A stretch of 64,000 nt of DNA from contig NZ_JALJZT010000002.1 in assembly GCF_024171405.1 (NCBI RefSeq), positions 2,294,001 through 2,358,000 on the forward strand, in the 5' to 3' direction. Position 1 is the first letter of the stretch, and each line of letters starts with the position of its first letter. Positions 62,403-64,000 of the stretch are shown one piece after another. A program made the translations under genes and the position numbers. Under the pieces are notes generated by a model. The model searched no databases. It saw only the letters and a program-made list of their open reading frames with translations, and was not told the DNA's origin. This DNA comes from Qipengyuania citrea. GTDB lineage: Bacteria > Pseudomonadota > Alphaproteobacteria > Sphingomonadales > Sphingomonadaceae.

Positions 62403-64000
62403 GACGTTCCTTGATCAGGCGCTGCACGGTGGCCAAGCCGTTTGGATCCATTGCCGGCGTGACTTCCGGCTCCGGTTGGCCGAGGTCTACCGGAAAGGTG
62501 TGGAACGGCTGTAAGAAGAGCCATTCCGCCTTCAGCCCGAGTAGATAGGCAGAGACGGGAAAAGCCGACTCGCCAGGCGACAGGAGTGTGTCGATAGCGA
62601 ATCGCGTGGCGTGCGCTGCGATCACGGCAACGTCGGCATCATCGGCGATCATCGGGCCACTCAAAGCGTCGATCCCGTACCCCGCGGTTGCACGCGGCGC
62701 GACGACGTTCTTCTCCAAGCACACCGCTTCGATCCGCGCTCGCGCGATCTGCGGCGCAGGATCGAGACCGGGCCGCGACCGGGCGATCATTCCGCCGAAC
62801 CCGCCACCATAAATCTCCAGCCACAGGAGCGGCTTCCGGGCTGCGGCGACAACCGACCCGAGCAAGTTAAACACGCGCGCATTGGCGGTCGCGTCGATGA
62901 TCAGGTCACAGGTCTGCAAAAGCGCCAGCACGCCGTCGATACTGCCGCTGCTCTCCTGTCCGGCGAGCTGCTGACGGCGCACGGTGCACTTGGCGGCCGG
63001 CACGATCATCTCGATCCGGCGCTTCAGCCCCTCAGCCTTGTGATCGCCGACCGCGTCCCAGTCGAGATCGTGCCGAACAAGATTTTCGGGAAGCATCACA
63101 TCGTCATCGACAAACAGGAAATTGCCGACGCCGCTGCGGGCCAGGCTGGTCGCGATCTTGCCGCCAGCCGAGCCGCACCCGACAAGACCCACGGTCATGG
63201 TCCCAAGGGCCGCGCGAGATGGCTCCATGCGAACGCCGCCGCCCTCGGGAAGGCATTTAAATTCTGTGACGGTGTCGGCCCCGTCCTTCACCCAGAACAG
63301 ACGGGCGACGCCATCTGCGTGCACCAGGCACATATCCAGCACGTCGGAGACATAGCCCTCGGGATAGCTGCAGCCCGCTTCGGCAAGAGCCTTCTTTAAC
63401 CCAGAAGCAGTTCCCAGCGCAGGAATCGGCATTCCGGCTGGTAGAATGGCGACATGCCCCTTCAGGGTCAGGCTAGATGCCTTCAGGGCTTCCGGGACCG
63501 TCGGGTCACGCCAAACAGGGTCCTCATCGCCGACTGTCAGCGGGATCACTACGTGCGTCGTCGAGCGCATGAAGAAGTCCATCGGCAGCAGTTGCGGGCC
63601 TGGCGTTGCATCGAGCTTGCTCGCAAGCGCCCGGGTCAGGACAAAGCCCACGGCCGAGGCGCGCAGTTGCTGACCCAGGCTTTCGACGTGGCGCGATGGC
63701 AGGACCGGATGCGCTTCGACATCATTCGGCGTTTCACCGTGCAAAAGCCGGTAAGCGCTCTCGACCATCTGGGCACCCGTGATGTCGGGCGTCCAATTGT
63801 CCGGGCCCCATTCGAGACATAGTTCGCCGCGTCCCCATTGGTGCTCCGACCATCGTTCGGGAGATTGGGGAAGAACCGAGATCGGGGTGTAAGGAAATGT
63901 CTGCGGATATGTCAGCCGGATCGGATAGCGCTTCGGGCCGATCTCGATCTCGGCATCGAAGCAGAGCCGGACCTGATCGTCGAAATAGATGCTGGCGACG
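62380..64000 (-). CDS. E2-E1 ubiquitin-transfer-like fusion, Cap2-like (5' partial)
   Basis: The frame is open without a stop from 62380 to the window end, so the start lies beyond 64000; the ATG at 63768 is internal. The 77 visible residues ahead of it form an E2/UBC domain: RLTYPQTFPYTPISVLP, then GRGELCLEWGPDNWTP, with candidate catalytic Cys at 63817-63819 (LCL motif). A linker domain (~100-260) follows, then a ThiF/MoeB adenylation domain: GLVGCGSAGGKIATSLARSG, NFLFVDDDVMLPENLVRHDL and IIDATANARV. A later Cys (RIEAVCLEKN) could be the E1 thioester site. E2 fused ahead of E1, followed by JAB, is the layout of CBASS Cap2-Cap3. Confidence 0.88.
   Translation of the reverse strand, partial: VASIYFDDQVRLCFDAEIEIGPKRYPIRLTYPQTFPYTPISVLPQSPERWSEHQWGRGELCLEWGPDNWTPDITGAQMVESAYRLLHGETPNDVEAHPVLPSRHVESLGQQLRASAVGFVLTRALASKLDATPGPQLLPMDFFMRSTTHVVIPLTVGDEDPVWRDPTVPEALKASSLTLKGHVAILPAGMPIPALGTASGLKKALAEAGCSYPEGYVSDVLDMCLVHADGVARLFWVKDGADTVTEFKCLPEGGGVRMEPSRAALGTMTVGLVGCGSAGGKIATSLARSGVGNFLFVDDDVMLPENLVRHDLDWDAVGDHKAEGLKRRIEMIVPAAKCTVRRQQLAGQESSGSIDGVLALLQTCDLIIDATANARVFNLLGSVVAAARKPLLWLEIYGGGFGGMIARSRPGLDPAPQIARARIEAVCLEKNVVAPRATAGYGIDALSGPMIADDADVAVIAAHATRFAIDTLLSPGESAFPVSAYLLGLKAEWLFLQPFHTFPVDLGQPEPEVTPAMDPNGLATVQRLIKERHDRNAAA

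Noticed and set aside
50349-64000. Second copy of the tRNA-Leu 3' end (attR) inside the window
   Set aside because: No matching segment of TTCGAGTCCTCTTCTGGGCA was noticed by eye; the right end is presumed outside.

Overview
The window is GC-rich chromosomal DNA from an alphaproteobacterium. The gene set and protein styles (split ribosomal/RNA polymerase cluster, gapR, UbiG, a large TonB receptor, LytTR-type membrane regulator, DUF6961-type small protein) point to Sphingomonadales, most likely Erythrobacteraceae. This placement rests on recalled family resemblance, not on a database search.

The core chromosome runs from 1 to about 48.96 kb. In order it holds: a secreted DUF305/beta-propeller protein with a membrane endonuclease/phosphatase-family protein; groES-groEL on the minus strand with a CIRCE operator; an MscS channel; a MATE exporter; rplJ-rplL (minus); two small genes; rpoB-rpoC (plus), apparently with their own promoter; a GGDEF-EAL protein; gltX; an old-yellow-enzyme flavoprotein; pyruvate kinase; gapR; a CPBP protease; yebC-ruvC; a TonB receptor; an ArsC-like protein overlapping a periplasmic glycerophosphodiesterase; ubiG; lysC-purT; a LytTR regulator divergent from a membrane protein; a nitronate monooxygenase; purU; a PQQ/heme dehydrogenase with a phosphatase-like gene; a dienelactone hydrolase; a stomatin/NfeD pair; an NDUFA9-like protein; and tRNA-Leu(CAG). 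purU (releases formate) and purT (uses formate) lie 3 kb apart and form one purine branch.

Directly after tRNA-Leu(CAG) the sequence changes character. A tyrosine recombinase with an arm-binding N-terminus starts 165 bases beyond the tRNA and opens an integrated element that runs to the window end. Its backbone is a small DUF6961-like protein, a membrane-anchored nuclease, a lytic transglycosylase, a CHC2/Toprim primase-like protein, a 1,415-residue methylase plus Strawberry-notch helicase fusion and a ParB-family protein. The far end of the element is outside the window.

The cargo at 59.7-64.0 kb, on the minus strand, is the most interesting part. A tight three-gene operon encodes an E2-E1 ubiquitin-transfer-like fusion (5' end beyond the window), a JAMM/JAB peptidase and a cyclic-nucleotide-binding domain fused to a TIR-like domain. 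The first two resemble Cap2 and Cap3 of type II CBASS; the third resembles a Pycsar TIR effector. This looks like an anti-phage cyclic-nucleotide signalling operon that mixes the two systems. The cyclase gene is not in the window and would be expected just beyond base 64000. A DUF4238-like gene sits downstream.
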